A stretch of DNA of 64,000 nt from Metellina segmentata (Eukaryota > Arthropoda > Arachnida > Araneae > Tetragnathidae), in contig OX375872.1 of NCBI GenBank assembly GCA_947359465.1, positions 83,384,931 to 83,448,930 of the forward strand, written 5' to 3'. Shown in pieces: positions 49,617 to 61,572 of this stretch. A model generated the notes under the pieces. It saw only the letters and a list, made by a program, of their open reading frames with translations, had not been told where the DNA came from and did not search any database. Position 1 is the first letter of the stretch. Each line of letters begins with the position of its first letter. A program made the translations under genes and the position numbers.

Positions 49617-49690
49617 AGTGGGTAGATAGTTGAGTTTACGTTTCACCGTAGCAACACAACGAGCTATTGGCGACGGTCTTGGCTTGGGAT
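49617..49690 (-). mobile_element. SINE 3' fragment
   Basis: On the minus strand: GACCGTCGCCAATAGCTCGT, TGTGTTGCTACGGTGAAAC and a CTATCTACCC tail. This matches the 3' end of the CTAC-tailed SINE family. No target duplication was found. Confidence 0.65.
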
Positions 49691-52600
49691 GAATCGAAAA
49701 ATTGATTTATCACCTTTTGAAAACAGGCTCTTCGGTGTTGACCTAACGTAAAAAGTATATATTTGAGTTATTTGTATCTTTAACTAAAGAAATATTTGCA
49801 ATTTTGTAGTGTAGTTTGTAGAAATACTTTGAAAACTGAGTATTTTATCATCAGAGATTAGTTTGAGTTGTGATATCCCAATGATACAGAAGATTTATCT
49901 TCTCAATTCTCTTCACTACTGATATATTAGTCATGTCCCTAGAGAATGGCAACTATCCATTTTATTTCTCAATTGATGTAAGGTTACTATGACTCTCCTC
50001 TTTATCTCTTTGTGGTATCAACCAGAAAAATTAACTCCACTTGAAATTCGATCTATCACGTCTTAAGTTACCGATAATAGCACTATTTATCACATTTTCT
50101 TTATCATTATTGATTTAAATCCTGCAGTATAAAGTATTTCCCTTTGCTGAACCAAAGTATACGAACAATTTAGGCTTTGACCATAGCAATCATACTGAAT
50201 TTTAAAAACATCACTTTAAATAAACTTAACATACTACAAATATCTAGAGTGGCATTAAAGTGAATTTAATTAAATATTTTTATTTTCAATAACGACAATA
50301 CATAATAGCTGCAATCCATAATAGAGTTTGGGAAACTCAGAAGACCTCGGATTAAACCAAGTGATGTAAATACTGCCGGTTTTATGTTTCTTATTTAATA
50401 TCACAAGAAAAAAAAAATGTTTCGAGTATCATTCAATTTAAGTTTTCAATTTTTGTCTTTCTATAGTAAAAACTCCATTCTTGGAGAACTAACAATCTGT
50501 TTTTAAATGCAAAATTTATGTAGAGTAAATTTTTATAAAAGAAAAGCAAAATTTTGAAGAAAATGTTATATAACTTTAGACTTAAATATGTGGCACACAT
50601 TCTCATTTCAGAATTACTTGTTTTTGTTTTCCTTTTGATGAATATATATAGTTAGTGTGTAAATTTCATTACTTTAGGCAGAAATTACTCAAAATTCAAA
50701 TACTTATAGACAGTTTATATTTTCCTCTTAGACGCATATTCAACATTCGACAACCTGAAGTTTAGCACAATCGGCTTATTTAGAGAACCAATAAATGAGT
50801 AAATTATATTTCTTTTTTATGGGAAACTTAAATTTTACAAAACAATCAGATAAAAATGAGCTATAACCACATCATAACATAGTTAATAAACATTAAAAAA
50901 AATTGAAGTAAAAAATTCGTTATTTTTCTTGCTAGATACTTTTTTAGCAAGGGTTATAGCTGACGCTTAGGAATTTTACCACCATACTCTTACTTTCCCT
51001 GATCCATTGCTACGATAATTGTTTCATTAAATCAATCCAAACAGTTACTAACAATACATAGCGCAAATTCTACTTTGTAGGAAGATGAACAGAAAATGTG
51101 CCCCTTCAAGTTTCTGTTTGAATAAATGGTATTTACTATTCTGATTTTGTATTAATCCCTCCCAGCGATGTTAAGGCTGATGTATATCCCTTATGTTCAC
51201 ACAGACTAAAACGAACCCGTGTTTCCTTTCACGAGAAAACAAATGGTTGAATCTTCGAGAAACTTGGATAGATTCTCTTTCGCATCAATTATTTTCCATT
51301 AACTACACTCGATTATTATTCATCTAGAGAATCAATCTTTCAGATATTTAAAATACATGGAATGGACCTGTAATTTCTTTATTTAAATAATTTCATTCGA
51401 TAGTATTGGTCATATATTTGTAATGAATATGTCACAAAATAAATTAAAAACTGCTTTGAGAACTCTAAAAATACATGTGTGAAACTATTCTCAATATCTG
51501 CAGGTTTAGCATATATATCTGGGTAACTTTTTAGCAAATATGTTTGGAAATTTAATCCAATTTATCACAATACTAATCCAGGCAACCTGGAGAGTAAAAT
51601 AATCAAAAATTCAATTTTTAGGTCATTTTTGTTGCATTAAGTAGTTTTCAAACTGTAAAATAATACTATTTTTCTTTGTAACTTTTTGAGAAGTGTTGTT
51701 TTTGTTCTGATGATCCGGTTTATGGTGCAGGAATGTATTGATAAAAACAATAAAAATTAGATATATCAAAAGTGATTTTTTTTTTGCCACAGAATGTTCC
51801 TTTTCAAAAGTATACGTTGCAACTAAAGCTTTTATAAGTATTAGAGCATATATGTAAAACTTTAAAGATTTGAATCATGTTTACCAAAGATTTGGTAGTG
51901 TATCACATATTTAAATGAAATCAGAGGAAAACATTTTTTTACAACATAGTGTCTGGTCAAAATTTTTGTGACTGTCCAACGAATATATATCGCCTTTAAG
52001 AGATAATTAGGAAATGACAAAAAGTGCATCAAGTTTTATTGATTTTAACATGGAAACAATGGGACGGAGCTAACTGGGAGTTACATTAAACATTTTAAAA
52101 TAGTTGAATAATCTTCTCGGATGTGACGAATTAACCTTTCCTTTACTTCATTAAAATTTTTATATTTTATATCCTTTGGGATTAATATAAATAGTAATGT
52201 AATCATCATTTGAAGTAACAATCAATAAAGTAAAACTCAAGATACGTATTTGATTCATTGAAACGTTTAATCATTGTCAAGAGGTAAAAATATTTCTATT
52301 GTTGTAAAGATCAGATGCATATTCATTTAAGCGAGATATGCAGTTTTAACAAGATAAATACTTTACTTTTATGAGCTTTAATATTGAATTTAATTAATAC
52401 AATTTCAAAGTTTGTCCGTAAAGCAGACTGTCTGTTTGCGTTTGAAGTTATACAAACAGTAATGAGCAATAATAATATTTATCGAAGCAAAGCCAAATTT
52501 TCCCAACATCCGTGCAATAATTTAAATCAACTGACAGATTCCGAGAAAAGCCTAAATTAATCTCGAAAGTTCTCAAAATTCATGATATGCCGTTATTTTA

Positions 52601-54590
52601 CGAGGTTCATTGCGACAAATGAGGAAATACGTATCTCAATAATGTATTCAGATTTATGATAATGCGACAGCATTACCTTGACAAAATGTTAGATAGCATA
52701 GCAATATATCGAAACTATTTAAATTTTCCAAACATCCACTTGACATAACGATTTAAGAGATTTTACTTCTGTTTTGTAATGTCTAATTTGAAAAATCCTT
52801 TAAACTAAAATATCTTAAACTAAGGAGTTAATACGATTTGTTAAGTAATTTTGGAGGGAACTTTTCAGAACTGTGTATTTAGGTTGAAAATTTGTAACTT
52901 TTACTTAAGAGGATGTGGCTGATATTTATTCCACTCTCAGAAATGCATCAGAAGAGAATTAAAGACCCTCACAAGAAAGTTATGTTTCTACCATGTAATT
53001 TTCTGCGAAATTCTGAATTACAATGAAAAGATGGATCATAACAATCTATAACTATACATTTCTGTTTTATGGAAGTTGCAAAAATCAAAACCTTTACAGA
53101 AAATAAATGTTTATAGTCCCATTGCCAAAATATTCATATTTGTAACTAATGTAGCTGTAGAAACACCAATGTATAGTTCTTTTTTTCGACTTATATTCGA
53201 TACTATAAAGTAGGTTGAAATGCATAAAAAATTCAACTGAAATGTATGTAATCATGCAATCAGAAAAATATCTCAGTATAATTAAAGCAGTAACATTAAA
53301 AAAAAAAATTTAACATTAATAGATACTAAGCAAATGAATCAACTAATTCTAATCAAGAAGGTCATTTAAAATTTAAAATGAAATTTTGATTCCAACTGAA
53401 ATTGAAATTACTATCCGTAGAATTATTGTTCCTACAATTTTTTATGACACCTTGAATATCTTTATAATCTTCTTAAGTTATCAAAGTCCTAACTTTGAAA
53501 TAATTACATTAATTTATCATATTATTTCTTACATTTGTCTGGTCTAATTATACTTGTTCAAGTCCATGAATCCAATACGCCTTCAACAATCTAGATTCAT
53601 TGTATACTGTAAAAGTATATTTACCTTTCGCAATCGTAAATGAAAATATAAAGTGTACTTTAACTTAGGAATATGTTTCATGTGACATCTCAGTCACAGA
53701 AGGAAAAATTACGACAAAATTTACTGTATCAATAAATCTGAAACATAAGCTCCGGTTGTAAAACCTAAGCTTATTAAGCAACGAATATATCTATTAATTG
53801 ACACTAAACAAGATGACTCTGAGACAAGATATCTCCTCTGCACTTGAAAAGATAAACTGCTCGTATTATAACTTTGTTAGCGTAATGTATTTACTATTAT
53901 TATGAAAGGATTATATTGATAAATCCGCATCATAAAAATGGATTTGCGCTAAGCTCAAAGGCGGAGAGAAGTAAAGAAAAGAAAGATATGGAGTTTCAAT
54001 TGCTTTCTCCTCTTTTCATCGGAGTTCATGATCAAATGAAGAAATATTTAGTTACTTTCTTGCTACAGAAACGTTATTTACTTAAGATTTACTCCACTAA
54101 AACAAACACACGATATTAGGAGTTAATTTCATAAAATGTATGGATTATTTTATAAATGCACTTAAAGATTTTTAACATGAAATTATAATAAGCAATTTTT
54201 ATAGCAAGTCAATTATTTTACTTTAACAATACGAAATGTGGTAGTGAATGTTTTTCAAAATTTCAATGTGATCTCATTTCATATAATATTTCAGAATCAT
54301 TATTACAAAAAAATTATTCATTACTTTTCGTTTCTTTCAATTTTGAGATTACATTAATGCTAAAACATTTGCTAGAAATGAGTCGAAGAAATCGCCACAT
54401 GTACTGAATCTAAAATTAATCATCAATAGCTTTTCAATTGTGCCGTAATTTGTATTACTTACTCGAGATCAAGAAACATTTTTCTACAATAATTCACAAA
54501 ACGTTTCTAAAAATGCAAAAAAAATGATTTTGCATTTTCACATTTCTGCAGAAAACAAATGGCTTCGTTCAGAAGAAAGTTTCTGTATAG
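49691..54590. other. AT-rich 3' flank of the receptor gene, no recognised gene
   Basis: Nearly 5 kb with only short, stop-rich frames. If the receptor transcript is spliced at the donor at 54785, its downstream exons would lie here or further left. I could not recognise one. Confidence 0.5.
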
Positions 54591-54596
54591 TTTATT
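54591..54596 (-). terminator. Candidate polyadenylation signal AATAAA
   Basis: On the minus strand AATAAA occurs about 255 nt past the receptor stop codon. It is the nearest clear hexamer I noticed, so it could end an unspliced mRNA. In such AT-rich DNA the hexamer is common by chance. Confidence 0.3.
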
Positions 54597-54779
54597 TTAC
54601 ATGACAAAAATCTATGGGAAAAGAGAATTTAGTATGCCATATATACAATAAATTAATTACACCATTGAACCTAACAAGTGCTTTGGTGACATTTGAGGTC
54701 ATTAGAATGATCTTATGCTGGTCGACTTAATAGACTTTGCTTTAAAACACTGTGCAAGTATGTATTGATAATATTATCT

Positions 54780-54790
54780 ACTTACCCAGC
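54780..54790 (-). promoter_or_regulatory. Consensus 5' splice donor just after the receptor stop
   Basis: Read on the minus strand, the sequence GCTGG/GTAAGT lies with the exon edge at 54786, 65 nt past the end of the stop codon. It matches the donor consensus over six intronic bases. If used, it would give a 3'UTR intron, or join the receptor exon to a downstream exon beyond the window's recognisable sequence. Use is inferred only. Confidence 0.35.
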
Positions 54791-54850
54791 CTATAGACAA
54801 TTCTCTCATCTTCAATATATTTTCATTCTCCCAAAAAGACTTGTACAGTT

Positions 54851-56146
54851 TCAGTCTCTGACGTACTTGTTCTCGACCAGTCCAATATCTTGAGTGGATC
54901 TGTAGGCGCAATTGAAATGCATAGCCTTTGCACGCTCATTCTGGAGACAAGGGACTTTACAGCAGCAACAGATGAAGGTTTGAATCGTCTCTTTGAAAGC
55001 CTCACGGAAGTCGCGGTTGAAGTAAGCGTAGATGATAGGATTCAGCGACGAGTTGAAGTAACCGATCCAGAAAAGAACTTGAACGACTATCTCAGGACAG
55101 TAGCAAGCATCTCCGCACATGCTGATTGAAACGTACCAGAGGAAGAAAGGTAGCCAACAGAGAATAAAAGCTCCCATGATGATGCCCAGGGTCTTGGCCG
55201 CTTTGTGTTCCCGTTTCATCTTGTTAATACTTCGCTTGGTCGGTGTGGATTGACCACTCTCTGGATCATCAGCATGAGAATTGCGGTGAGGTGGAGCATG
55301 AACGTTGGGTGTTGTAGAGTGGTCGGTACTGTTTCGAGCACTGTTGTACTTCATTGCCGGGCCAACTTGCGACTTGCACATAAACTTCTCTTGTCTGACT
55401 GCCTCTACGTAGATCTTGTAGTAGGTAAAAAGCATGATGAAGCATGGTATCCAGAAGGAAACGCTCGACGAGATGATAGCGTACGGCTTGTTGACTCGAA
55501 AATCGCAGACATCGGGATTGAGGTCTCGGGACATCAAGTACTCATCGGTGGTGTACCAACCGAGGAAGATTGGTATGAAGCTAATAAGACCAGAGCTGAA
55601 CCACACGCTTGCTATCATAATGGCCACAAGTCGGCCGGTGATTTTAGTGGGATACTCAAGGGGCTTAATGATGGCGTAGTATCTGTCAACGCTGATGCAA
55701 CACAGGTGCATAATCGAAGCAGTGGAGAAAAGGACATCGCAAGAGTTCCAGAAATCACATACTGTCTGGTTAAAAAGCCACTTACCAGCTATCATGTGGC
55801 TCGCATTGAAGGTCATGGCCAGTAAAGCGACCAGGGTGTCTGCAAAAGCCAGGGACACGACGAAGTAGTTGGTTGTGATCCGAAGCTTGTGATTCCGGTA
55901 GACACTGGATATAACGAGAATATTCCCAAAGACGGCACACACGATGATCGTAGTGACGATCATTGTCTTGAATGCCATGCTCACTTGTGATTCCCATGTC
56001 TCGTCTTCTTCTGATTCTGTGAAATTTGATGGCATGATGGGTGAAAACGACTCATTGCCGAGGTCGCCGATCAAAGTCAGAGTCGTTTGGAAAGTGTCAT
56101 TCAGAAACACCGTAGCGTAATCTGTCCCCAGAACTGATTCCGTCAT
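54851..56146 (-). CDS. Octbeta2R-like: Beta-adrenergic-like octopamine receptor (class A GPCR)
   Basis: A 431-residue G-protein-coupled receptor for a biogenic amine, in one open frame. Three N-glycosylation sites (N16, N31, N41) precede TM1 (about 62-82, N75). Visible hallmarks are D103 in TM2, C130 with C214 in loop 2 for the conserved disulfide, amine-binding D137 in TM3, DRY at 154-156, W182, catechol/phenol-contacting serines S226, S227 and S230 before P234 in TM5, CWLPFF at 330-335, an FWIGYFNSSLNP stretch and NPIIY at 369-373. The cysteine cluster 393-396 is a likely palmitoylation site. The third loop (about 251-314) is moderate in length, with KREHKAAKTL before TM6. TM6-TM7 and the tail start (FNRDFREAF) match the insect and chelicerate Oct-beta class, which couples through Gs to cAMP (family knowledge). 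The ATG has A at -3 and opens the frame. No introns interrupt the coding region. Base composition is much richer in GC than the flanks. The exact paralogue (beta1, 2 or 3) is inferred; a related amine receptor is the only serious alternative. Confidence 0.95.
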   Translation of the reverse strand: MTESVLGTDYATVFLNDTFQTTLTLIGDLGNESFSPIMPSNFTESEEDETWESQVSMAFKTMIVTTIIVCAVFGNILVISSVYRNHKLRITTNYFVVSLAFADTLVALLAMTFNASHMIAGKWLFNQTVCDFWNSCDVLFSTASIMHLCCISVDRYYAIIKPLEYPTKITGRLVAIMIASVWFSSGLISFIPIFLGWYTTDEYLMSRDLNPDVCDFRVNKPYAIISSSVSFWIPCFIMLFTYYKIYVEAVRQEKFMCKSQVGPAMKYNSARNSTDHSTTPNVHAPPHRNSHADDPESGQSTPTKRSINKMKREHKAAKTLGIIMGAFILCWLPFFLWYVSISMCGDACYCPEIVVQVLFWIGYFNSSLNPIIYAYFNRDFREAFKETIQTFICCCCKVPCLQNERAKAMHFNCAYRSTQDIGLVENKYVRD

Positions 56147-56208
56147 CTTGGAAATTGGATATCACCGTTCGGAAAGAATCTATTTAATTCACACGAGTTC
56201 AGGAAATG

Positions 56209-56276
56209 CTGTAGCGATATACATACAAATTCGATCCACCGACCAAGCTGAGTTCAATCAAAAAAATTATTTTATA
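56209..56276 (-). promoter_or_regulatory. Possible 5' leader signals of the receptor gene
   Basis: On the minus strand a TATAAA lies at 56276-56271. A CTACAG acceptor-like site ends at 56209, 62 nt before the start codon, behind a weak pyrimidine tract. Either the transcript starts here or an upstream 5'UTR exon is spliced in here. Neither is strong; both are listed because they are alternative explanations of the 5' end. Confidence 0.2.
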
Positions 56277-56629
56277 AAAGTGAGCTCTTCTGACGCATGT
56301 TTTCAACTGATATCAAAGCGGTGAAATGGAAAACTTGACAAACAGCAACTACCATCATACTTCTGCTGTTATCGAATAATTCGGGTATAAAATTAGGTAT
56401 CAATCTTTCTAATTTTCAAAAACTTTTCAAAAAATTACATTGAGTATCACTCTTTTTTTTCCAAAAATATACAAATGATTCGTCTTAAATTCCTAAATAT
56501 CACCGTTATCTAAATAGCTTAAGTTGCTTCTGAGTACTCCGTGGATCATGTGCAGAATGTTATCGAAAAAGGTCTCCAGCGCAGTACTTCTCAAAACAAA
56601 TTTGGTACCTGATTCAATCAATTCTCTAC

Positions 56630-57260
56630 TTAAGAGGCGCGCCGCCGTGCTTTGATTAGACTCGTGAAATAAAACGGCTCGGTTTTCTGAGTATTTAAGT
56701 ATAAAATTTCGCTCCTAAGTGTCTAACGTCCGAACTAGGTAAAAATTCTAAATGTTCTCTCCTCTATACTCTTCCGCAGTGTGGACTGTCAGAGTCCAGA
56801 TAAGAAGTACAGAAGTGCCCTCCGGTCGGTTATCCCGCTATGGTGGAACATATGCGGCAGGGCGAAGTGTGCGGGAGCCATGGGGAATTGTCCATCGGGG
56901 AGGATTGTCCGAAGAGTTCCCTGCGCTGAAGGAGAGGCAGCGAGCAGCCGAAAAGCAGGAGATCTGAGTAACAAGAGAAGCGGAGGCTATCGGAGGTATG
57001 CTGTCGCGCAGGGTTGCCGGCAGCGCGCAACTCTGCAAAAGTCAGCCAAATCGCATCCTAGGGGCGACGCCTCCGTTCTCTGACAGGATTCGCTTTTTCA
57101 GAAGCACTGCGGGGCCATGGAGGTCGAAAGTTGCGGCACTTCGCGCCTAATGAATTCGTCACTGGTGCTGGTGATTGCTGGACACGGATTGCTTCGCATG
57201 CCTTTTAAAACTTATCCCTTTCAGTCGCTCGAACCCCTAAATCGAGTGAAGCGGGTCGGC
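56630..57260. promoter_or_regulatory. GC- and CpG-rich block upstream of the receptor
   Basis: This stretch contrasts sharply with the AT-rich flanks: it is rich in CG dinucleotides (a GGCGCGCCGCCG run near 56636 and many more to 57260) and stays open in several frames, as GC-rich noncoding DNA does. It begins about 480 bp upstream of the receptor start codon. On the plus strand a good acceptor-like site (pyrimidine tract then CCGCAG) ends at 56780, and a TATAAAA lies near 56700. I infer a promoter or 5' exon region for the receptor, or a divergent transcript. No protein in it is recognisable. Confidence 0.4.
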
Positions 57261-60200
57261 CATTTTGTTAGGGAAATAAAAAGTAGTGAAATTATCAGTA
57301 CGAAAATGTTTGGGCTTAACCTCTTCGTTCCAGGACATCCGTTTGGGTACATTACAACAGCAACCATTTTTAACCTCAAACGGTTATGGTATGTTTATTA
57401 ATTCATTAAATCAGATGCATCTTACTGTCGTTACCCATGGGTTAATCCTAAAACCACGACCCATTACATTTATTTTCAAAAAATACAATAAAATTTTTTA
57501 TCATTTTTGCACTCCAGAGAACTGTAAATTTCCGATTAAATTCTATTCTGAGCGGACGTCTTTTCGGGGAACTGAAGAGTTTCATTAAAATATCAATCCT
57601 TTATATCCACTGGGGTTCTTTTGACCCCAAGATTCATTACAATATATAGAAGGGTCAGCCGTTAAGTAAGTAAAGGTTAATGAGAAATTATCAGGTGGGA
57701 AAATGTTAGTGTTTAAGAAAAGATAGGAATTACCGATGCCAAGTTATGGGCATTTTTCTATGGATACAAAAAATTTAATAGTATGGACAAAAACATGAAA
57801 TAAAACTTAGTTCTTTTTGCTCTTCTCTTTCTATCCATCTCTTTCTTAACCTGTCTCCTAAATTACCTTTTTATTCTCTTATTTCTTATTTATCTCATTC
57901 TCAGTTTTTGCTTTTCTCTCTTTTCTCTCACTATTAACACATTACCTTTCTCCCTATTTTCCTCTCTATTTTGTACATAATTTTCCTCGTCCCCCTTATT
58001 TTCTCAGTTTCTCTCTCTTCCTTTTGCAGCTAAATTTATATTCTAATGATCATCACTTAATTTGTTTGTTTCTATATATTTCTATATCCTTCCATGCCAT
58101 TAGATTTTCATTCATCCTCTCTCTCTATATATATATATATTTTTTTTCTTTCTCACTCTTCTTACTCCTATTCTTTCTAAATTGCCTTAAGGTAATGTTA
58201 ATTTTTTTAGAGAGAGTACAGACAATTTCCTATTTATTGCTTAGTTCATATTGTTATTATCCTCAGTAAGCAGACATGCATTGAAGATTCTGATAGATAA
58301 GAGAAAATTGTTTTAAAAATTAGGAACTCGAACCATCTACCCCTTCTACAGTTTAAATTTTGATTCTTTTTTAAAATACACTTTTTATTAAAGAACACGC
58401 AACACTAATGATTTATCCAATATTTTGCTGTCCTTTCAAGAGCGGTGCTTTTTAGCTCAGCACAGAAACAAATTCGCTAAAAATAAAGTATTGTTGAATA
58501 TTCAACGCGCTCAGTTAACGGCAATCTAAAGGTCAATTCAATACAGCCATTTCATCGTGAACACAGTTAAACTCTAACACTTCACTCAATAATCTTTCAG
58601 TCTATTTGGTTAATTTTATCTAATTTGGTACACGTAAACGGTTTCCTGCGACTTTACATGAAGCTTCACATGCTTAAAGTTTATGACTATTTTCAAAAAT
58701 GTATAGATTAATATCAGCGCCATAAAGTGGGTTGAGTGTCTATAAAAAAATATGTGTAATTTTTACAGTGAAATATTTAGATTAGGGAACATTTTTATTA
58801 GAAATATCTGTATTTAGTGTATTAAATGTGAGGTTTCTTAACTTACAAACACGTATTTTGCCCCATCAGCGTTTTCTTGAAATAGAGTAATAGAACAGAC
58901 TCTTTTAAGGGCTATCAGATAAAATAAATAACGTAAATAATTCCATGAGGAATTCATAAGATAGTTAATTAGACACCTTAGAGTGCAATCAAATTTTTCT
59001 TCCAAATTGAACGTTTTATTTGTTCTAAAGAGTTCTTAAAATGATTCAAGATTGATTTTTTTATTGTAAGTCGCATTAGCTTTTGAGTTAGTGCTTTGTT
59101 CAAGTACAATGTCTCTTTGAAGTATAAATTCACTTTCCAAAATCTGATTGTGATCTAAAACCGTCGTTAAAATGAATAAAATATAAAAAAAAAAACTCAA
59201 CCCAAATATTTCGCTTGGAATTTTGACTTTTAGATCCACCCTTGTAACCACGAATATATAAGAAAGGTGTCTAGAAAACGTGTTGTTACAAAGAAACTGA
59301 GAATAAAAGAATTTATCAAGTTTCTTCTACACTCAAAAAAATGTTTTTATTTTTACTTTTTTTTAAGGTAATTTTCAAAAGATGAAGTATTAATCTACTC
59401 AAGAGGAAAACGTTTCATTTTTTTTTGAAGCTGCAAATATTTTTCTGCTATTTTTTTAACGAATTTGATTATTTACACGCGATTCATAAATACTTAACTT
59501 GAAGATTTTATCCTGTCTCACAAAATTTTCTGTCCGCTAAAAACAAAACATCCTCAAGTACGTTTTCAATGCTTAACCTGTGAGGTTTGACAGTTGTCTT
59601 TTTTAGATTGTGATTCTTGAGACTCCTTTATATCACCCACACGATGATGTCACAACTGCCTCCCGACCTGTTTATCGATTATGCTGCTGCATAAGGTTGT
59701 CAGCAGTTGGGTTACACAAATCAAATCAAATCAAACTCTAATGGGCACCGACTGATTGTTTATCCTCTATCGGTTATCAATATGGCTATTACAGAATGTA
59801 AGTTAATGGATATGTCCAAGTGAATTAGAATTGGGAATGGATTTTGCGGAAGCAGAATATAGAGAGAATGCCTTCTGGAGATTGGATGATTAAGAATCTA
59901 CATGAAGAATAATCAATCAGAAGTGAACGTTCATCCGGTAATTTAGTTTTCTTTTCGATGAGAGCCTGAAGTGAATTCTCGAGTCCAAGTTGAGTGAGTT
60001 TTAAAAAAGCAGACAAACAGATTTTCACATCCGATGTAGGGATAATTAGGTTTGAGGCAAAATGTTTCTGGAATTCAGTATCACAAAAATTGAAAACTCT
60101 CCCCGGAAACTCGGTTTACGGTTAAATAGATGTATCCAGAAGATTTAGTTCCTTTTAAGTAGTATTAAAAATTACGATTCGCCGGAATTCCTTTAGAAAA

Positions 60201-60307
60201 AAATAACTCCTTCTATAGAAGCTTCTTTGTTTTAAGAATTGAAAGATACATTTTATTGAAGATGAACTTTAAATGCTTCAAACTTAAAACAAAGCAGCTA
60301 TTAAATT
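57260..60307. other. No recognised gene
   Basis: Apart from the pyrimidine tract, this is AT-rich. A small GC-richer patch at about 59630-59760 includes AAATC repeats (59717-59736) but no element I can name. Confidence 0.5.
57805..58190 (+). repeat. Pyrimidine-rich tract
   Basis: About 380 bp in which the plus strand is almost wholly C and T (runs built on CTCTTT, TTTCTC, CTCTCTCT), ending in a short TA run near 58127-58140. It is a degenerate simple-sequence tract with strong strand asymmetry, about 1.7 kb upstream of the receptor start codon. No gene is visible. Confidence 0.75.
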
Positions 60308-60621
60308 AGGTAGGTACGTATTTTAATTAACGTCGTACTGGAGCAACACAAAGGGCTATTGACGACGGTCAATGATCAATCCTAACGGGAAAGATCCGAG
60401 GACATCATCACATAATTTTGAACCATGGTCAGATGACGAGGCAACACCTGAGCTGGCACCCCACACTCCAAACTTTCACACTAGGCCAACGTGAGGATAT
60501 TTGAGGTCAAAGCGGATTTAACGTGTACACACTGCCTTTGTACAAGACGGTCTTTAGCTGGATTCCAACTCGTAACCCTCCGATTGCTAATCCAATGCTC
60601 TTCCACCGCGCTACCGCGGCC
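60308..60621 (-). mobile_element. Near full-length CTAC-tailed SINE
   Basis: On the minus strand the head reads GGCCGCGGTAGCGCGGTGGA then GCATTGGATTAGCAATCGG and GTTACGAGTTGGAATCC (B-box variant). The body contains GTTAAATCCGCTTTGACCTC and GGCCTAGTGTGAAAGTTTGG, and the 3' end has CAGTACGACGTTAATTAA and GTACCTACC. No clear target duplication. Confidence 0.8.
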
Positions 60622-61334
60622 TTTTGTTATTTCCAGAAGCTTCTAAGACTAACTTCTAAATTTAATACCCTACATTTTATCAATATAAGGTCATTAAGTT
60701 TATACAAATTTATTTGTATTTTGAATTAGTATGTTAATTTGTTTACTTTCAAAAAGTTATATGCATACAACTATGCAATAAACTTGAAGATCGTGACACA
60801 TCTTCTGAACTTGAAATCATAGTTTTCTCTGTGATATAGTCTGTAAGTTTTATTTAGAAATTTTAAAACATTCCTTAAAAGTAATATTTTTCCGAATATT
60901 CTGTAAAATTGCGTAACATTGACAAAGATTACGATTTAAAGGTTATCCATTAAAATAATAAAATATGCGGCTCTGAGTGACAGATTTTGTGAGGCTATTG
61001 CAAGATACCCAGACATTGCTAAATATTATAACGGCATAAAAATAACTAAACAATTTATAGATCTAAACAGATTGATTAATAATCAAGTAACTATACTTTC
61101 CTAAGAGTGCGCGAGAAATAAGATTAGAAATTATTTCTGTATTATGAAACTGGTTGAAACAACACGCCCTATCTGAAAGAAAAATAACATTTAATTGGGT
61201 TTACTTTTTCTTGTCCTGACACACAGCACTTGGTTTATTACATTCAAATCCAAGCTGGGTTTGATTTCATCCAGGTGGTATTTCTCTTTTGTGTCAGTAA
61301 TAGTTTCCTTGTATTTATGCCCACTTACTTTATC
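60622..61334. other. No recognisable gene
   Basis: AT-rich background between a SINE and the dispersed motif. Confidence 0.5.
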
Positions 61335-61375
61335 TTGTTTGGTGCATGTTGGCCAAGTATGGCCCTTGCGTCAAG
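61335..61375 (-). repeat. Dispersed near-palindromic motif (copy, minus strand)
   Basis: On the minus strand: GACGCAAGGGCCATACTTGG, CCAACATGCACCAAACAAG. It aligns with the plus-strand copies at 39511 and 40771. Confidence 0.6.
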
Positions 61376-61416
61376 AAACTCAACCCAATCGATTATAAAA
61401 TCTAAGTTCACAGGCA

Positions 61417-61418
<2 letters not shown>

Positions 61419-61498
<80 letters not shown>
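61419..61498 (+). repeat. TG microsatellite, about 40 units
   Basis: An uninterrupted TG run of about 80 bp. Confidence 0.98.
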
Positions 61499-61501
<3 letters not shown>

Positions 61502-61572
61502 CAATTACACAACAAATAACATTTTAACCTTACATTACAAATACCCTTAGACATTATTTACACCACAAATAA

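Noticed and set aside
55205..55825. 206-codon plus-strand open frame inside the receptor locus
   Set aside because: It is antisense to the receptor coding region, whose GC-rich codons keep the opposite strand open. The peptide resembles nothing and the receptor frame explains the sequence.
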